The notes beneath the pieces were generated by a model. The model worked only from the letters and a program-made list of their open reading frames with translations. It did not search any database and was not told where the DNA came from. This document shows, in pieces, positions 55,801 to 61,800 of a stretch of 64,000 bases of DNA. Each line of letters begins with the position of its first letter. Positions within the stretch are counted from its first letter, which is position 1. This stretch comes from Strongylocentrotus purpuratus (lineage: Eukaryota; Echinodermata; Echinoidea; Camarodonta; Strongylocentrotidae): NCBI RefSeq assembly GCF_000002235.5, contig NW_022145599.1:4424905-4488904 (forward strand). The letters run 5' to 3'. A program made the position numbers and the translations under genes.

Positions 55801-58800
55801 TGTAGAATGTAAGTATTGGTGCGCACTGCAAGGTTCTAGAGTCATCAAAATCATAATAAATTTGACCGAGTTTTGGTAAAGTAACACGCACCGTACACAG
55901 AAAGCTATATATGGGACAACACGCATGTTGTCGGGGCTGGTACTACCTTGATTTCCTTGTCTTTCTATGCTCATTACTCAGCCAGTATACATTTTCTTCC
56001 AAAATTGTTTGGCACATGACATTTATTTGTAATCTTGAACATTCGGTGTAAGTTTCGTTTGATTCTGTGAGAATTCATTTTCTTTTTTTTACCAGTACTG
56101 GAGTTTCTCTTTAAGGCAGCATACCATTTCAAATGGCAAAGGCATTGTCAAGGCTTTAGGTAGAGGAATGTTGGAGCAATGGAAATCACATAATCATATA
56201 AAACTTTAATCATTGATAAAACTCTGCTGCAAGTCATATGTGGAAAGAATACACTGACATACAACTAAAGAGATATGATTGTATTATTGAATTAAAAACC
56301 AACTATACAGGTTATAAGATCATTAACCAAAACTTGCAGACAATTATCTGACTTACCGTGAACATCAATGACAGTGAGAGCCCCTAGGGTGGTTCTGTGT
56401 CCCTTCTCTAACTTGCCTCTCACAAGATCTACAATCTCCTTCAAATACACATTGCTCAGCTCTGTGTATTTCTGTTCAAACAAAACCAGATATAACAAAA
56501 AATTTACTTTCATTCATTTAGTCTTCAATCACTAAAATATTGAGTGACAGAAAAAAGCATTTGGAGCCAATTGGTTTGCAACTTTAGGGCCCAAATTCAC
56601 AAAGGAGATTTGTCTACAAACCTAGGTTTATGTGCATCATATGATGCGTTTTGACGCGTTTCAGACCAAGGTTTGTCTGAACCTTGGTCTGAAATCGCGT
56701 CATATGACGCACATAAACCTAGGTTTGTTGACATAACTCCTTTGTGAAATCGGGCCTTGGAGTCTAATAAAATGTAAAAACAAGCATATAAAATCCATAA
56801 GATATTACCATTTTTATGACGAATGCTGAAAAAAATCAATGTGGTATCATACTGATGAAGACAATTAAATATTTGGTGTAACAGTGAAGAAATGATTCTT
56901 CCAGAGACTCAACTGACTGATAGATAATGCTGACAAAACAATGAAATTCAGCATTCATATTTAAATGAAAGAAGTCTACCTATTCTACCTGTTCAGAAAC
57001 TTGAGTGATATTTTAAAGAAGTGGACCATGTAACATGAAGCTTAGCAATGGAACATACAATTTATTTTTATGATTAAACATTTGATTGCAAAAATCCATT
57101 ATATGTGGCCCTGATGTTAAGGTCTCATCTCTGTTTGGTATAGAACATCATTCCTTTCTTTCTTTCATTCTACCTCTACCCCATACCTGCCAACATTTGA
57201 AAATGAGAATTAAGAATTTCTAGCACGGTATGTCTTCGAAAATACCCTTAACAGGCGTTCGCACACGCAGCGGCAGTGTAACTGGCAATACGCGGTAAAT
57301 CTGTGCAAAAGAGCGAATACAAATTCACTGCTCAATCATGCAGCCCTTCAACACATGCAATACGTGAACTCTCACATCGCAGCATATGATAAAACAAGCT
57401 TAAAGGTAATACAAAGTTTTGGTATGGGGTCATGAATTTGGTTCAAATGAAAATATTGGAAGCATATGCGATCCTACAATATTCAGTGATCGTTGTCGCA
57501 GTTGAAATCGAGTCTAAAGTTATGAAATTGTAAATAATAAACTCTTTATATTGTATAGCTCCCTCTAAAGGTCAAGATATTAGTTAAGTCAAGAACAATG
57601 TTTGTTGACTAAAATCGACCGACTATTATTCCCGTTTGGTAAATATATATCACAACTACACATTCTGAGATTTTCATGGTCGCAGCTACCTTTGTGCGGC
57701 CGTAGGCGCTATTTCGAATTTATCAAAATTTACCGGGAGCACCGGTAAATTTTTATATTAAATTTTTCTCGAAAGCTGAAGTGTTTTAGGGGCTAAATTT
57801 TCTAGTGCTTATAATACATCCACAGGGGCATCCAAATATATGAAAATTGTAAAGAATCACTATCCACCCAATTTTCAAATTTGCCCAAAACTTTGTATTA
57901 CCTTTAATTTGGCTTAAGCAACACACACACACACAAAAAAAAAAAATTAATTTTTTTTTTTTTTTAAATTAAAAAAAAATAAAAAAATCCCGGATTTTGT
58001 ATTGGGGTCCTAAAAATCCAGAAAAACAGGATATTCTGGATTATTTGGGAGAGTTGGCAGGTATGCTACCCCTCTCTACACTAATTCTTTGCTCACTAAC
58101 CTTGAGTCCACCTGGTTCCTTGATAGCCTTGGCTACCTCATCAGTCCAGAAGGTCTGAGAGACACAGATGACCACCTGACCAGGCCATTCCAGGACCCAC
58201 TTGTTCCTTGGGTTTGAGGCGTACGCTGCCACGCCGTCCTTGCATACCTTGGTGACGCTGGACATCATCGTCTCTTCAACCTGTAACAACCACTTCTCTA
58301 CCATACCCTTTGTAAGGAGAAATAATTACAATGACTTATTTTCAACTTTAGAAAAAATATTCATGAACAAATGTCCTTTGGCAAGACATTGATCTACATT
58401 TGCCACACTCAACCCAGGTGATGTAAATCGGTACCTGGCAGGAATTAATTCCTTGAAATGCTAGAGCGCCGTAATGGCAGGCGTGCTAAAGCCAGGGTAA
58501 TGATCAGGAGCGCCAGGAGTGTCAAGTCTGACAGACATGAGCGCTAACAAGAACCCATTATTATTATTATAAGAGTGAAGTTTCCTAATAAATAAAAGTA
58601 CAATCAAGCAAGTCCTTGACAGATATCACCGTGGGAGCAAAAATTAACTCAAATATAGAACAACAACAAATCATTTTGTTAAAGGTATGATCTAACTCAT
58701 ACACGTGTAATCAATACCAAGGCTAAAGTAAACAATATGCTTCAAACACTTATTAAACAATTAATATACCTATCGTCAAGGATGAGGAAGTATACTTGAT

Positions 58801-61800
58801 TTGTACAAGTGCATCTTCACATAGAATGGAATGGTATGAATACATACATGATGACTGGACATTTAATTAATTTTATTAATTGGTTTACCTGAGAGCCAAG
58901 AAAGTACACTGAACCCTGACTTGGTCACAAAACAGAGTCACTTCATTCACAACTTCATCACTCCATTAATTGAGCCATACACCTCCTTCCTTCTTTGTAT
59001 GAAACACAATTTTGGAACTCACCCTGGCCTTAGCTGGGTAGACTTTCTGCGAGAAAGGAACCATTTCTTTCTCCGCGCTGATCATCCCTACAATCTCCTG
59101 CTGTTCAGTGAACTCCAAGGTAGAGATACCTTCAAAGCACTTCTTGAGATGCGGCTGAACACGCAGAGGGTCTTTGGTCTCGGACAAGATCTCAAGCAGT
59201 TCATCGTTGGACAAGAAGAACAACCTGTTTGAATATATCGTATACTGTCAAACCTGTCTATAGCGACCGCCCAAGGCAGCCACAAAATTGGTCTTTGAAG
59301 ACAGGTGGTCTTTGTAGACAGGTTCCTTTAGTACATGTTTCAATGAGAAACCATTTTCAACGGAAATCAAAACATGTGGTCTTTGTAGACAGGTGGTCAC
59401 TAAACCAGGTTTTACTGTATATATCTATCTTTAGAACCAAGCAACGGGCAACGGGCATGTACAACTTTACACAATGCAAAACACTGTCTGAAAATCAGAC
59501 GTACTCTAGCCTTAAATCCAGCAAAAGTCCAAAGTATTGTATGCAGTGGTGTCATTTGTATCCACGACTACAATCTCTGAGTTGCATCCCTTACAATTAC
59601 AGCATCATGTAAGTATGGAATGACCACAACCACCACTAGCTTGTATAACACTCTGGCAATGGAAATGACCGGATAGGACTACATACATGAATTCGACAAA
59701 AATACTGAAAAATACCAAATGCTGTAGCTACCTTGGGAAGTAGAGTCGTTTCTTCTCCAGGTAGTCATTGAGACCCTTCTGAATCTCCTCCAGGAGAATG
59801 TTAGACTCCTGTAGTCTTCCCAACATGTTGGGTTGACCTGTACACACCAAGGCTTTGTTGTCTTTCACCTATGCATCACAACAAACAAAAAAAGAGAATA
59901 TTAATCAATCAAAGCATGCCTTAAAACATCAACTGAAAAAAAGAGAAAAGTAAAGATATCTTGTTGCAATGGCAGAAGGGTGTGAATTAACTAACGTCCT
60001 TTTCTAAAAACATGCAATTTAAAAGTTCTGACCTTTCTTATACTATATTTCCTCAACATATTTCAGGCCATACATTATCTAAATCCTTTTATTCCACATT
60101 TTAATACATAACTGAAAATTGGATCCCATTCAAATTCAGCCCTTATTCGCTCTTGAATGGTTCTTGTTTTGTAATCAACGTAAGTAACATTTATGAAATC
60201 TAACTTGATGTAGCAAATATGGAAAGATGATGATGATGATCCAATCCAGGTATTATAAAACGCCAGTATCGATCTAGTTGCCTAATCAAGATTCAAGATT
60301 TAAGATTCAAGATTATTTATTGGTCCATGCATGCAAACATTGCATAGAAACATTACATCATCATCATCAAAGGATGATGATGATGATGATGATGATGATA
60401 TTAGTAAAGCAATGTAAGAGGAGAAATCTATTTTTAAGTGTTAAGCCCCAGGACTTACAGCTTCTGTCATGATGTCCCTCCAGTAGCTATCGACGATGCC
60501 AAACTTGCGACCCTCTTCAGGCATCTGGGCGATGATGTCTTCGGAGCTGAAGATGGGTTCTAGGTAGAGCCAGGTGGCTTGGCACTTGAGCCAGGAATCA
60601 AGGATGTCCTGCATGGTCACCAACTTCTCTTCCCATTCCTACAAAGAAAGAATCACATAATGGATAATTACCTCACAAGTGGATCAGGGCCCTGTTTCAT
60701 CAAACTTGATATCAATAACAAGTTACAAGCTACTGTTATAAGCTACTGAAATCCTTGCTTCTGATTGGTTGTCAACAGATTTGTCACTGATTTTTGTCAT
60801 TTGTGATTGAAAAAAGGCTTTGTGAAACGGGTCCCTGGTCAGTCCAACATGAATGACATCATGGGAAAACAGAAGGGTCTGATGGTAATTGCTACATAAG
60901 ATAGTTCTCTTTAGAGATACAGGTAGGAAACATGAAATCTGACATAAAGTCAAAATGTTTTCTAGCAGTATAAAGACATTTAACTACTACCCAGTGAAGA
61001 CTGAGCATCCTATGAGAAAAGAAAATCATATCAAATTAATTTCAAAATGAAACCATCTCTGATCCTATAATGTATTTCAAATATCTTTCAAAAACAAATC
61101 CAGGATATCAGTAAATAAAAAAATTAAATACTCTGGTAAGCAGGGAATGCAGGAAGGCAGAGAGAGAGAGAAAGAGGGAGAAAGAGAGAGAGAGAGAGAG
61201 AAGAGGGAAAGAAAAGAGAAAGAAAAATGAGGGAAGGACAAGAAGAAAAAATACAAATGGGGGGAAGGTGGAGAGAAAGAAATATGAATATAGAAAAGGA
61301 GTATAAAGGAAGGCAAGATAAAAAGGAAGACAGAAAGAGAATGTCTACTGAACATTGGAAGATAGAAGATGTTTTACCTTGACTTCATTCTCGAATGGTT
61401 TGACAAAGGGAGATCCCCTCATGGTCTGGACCTTGACAATATGATCATCAAGGAGAAGCTGGATGTCATCAATACTTGATAAGATGGATACCCCCTGCAT
61501 CAGAAAAAACATAGATCAGAGAAAATGGTTGGGATACATTCATGGCTGCTGCCATAACACTGGCTGAAATCATATACATGTTTCTCTCAGACTAGCATTC
61601 AATACATTAAATTGAATTAGATTAATTGAATTAGAGCATCATTTCACAAACTCATCCTAATAACAAGTTTACCGACATCCCATTGGAATATGTGTTAATT
61701 ACAACACACAATGGGATGTTGGTGAACTTATACTTATGACGGTTTTATGAAACACTGCCCAAGTTTCCACAGTGAATTAATACACTGGGCATCTGGTCTA

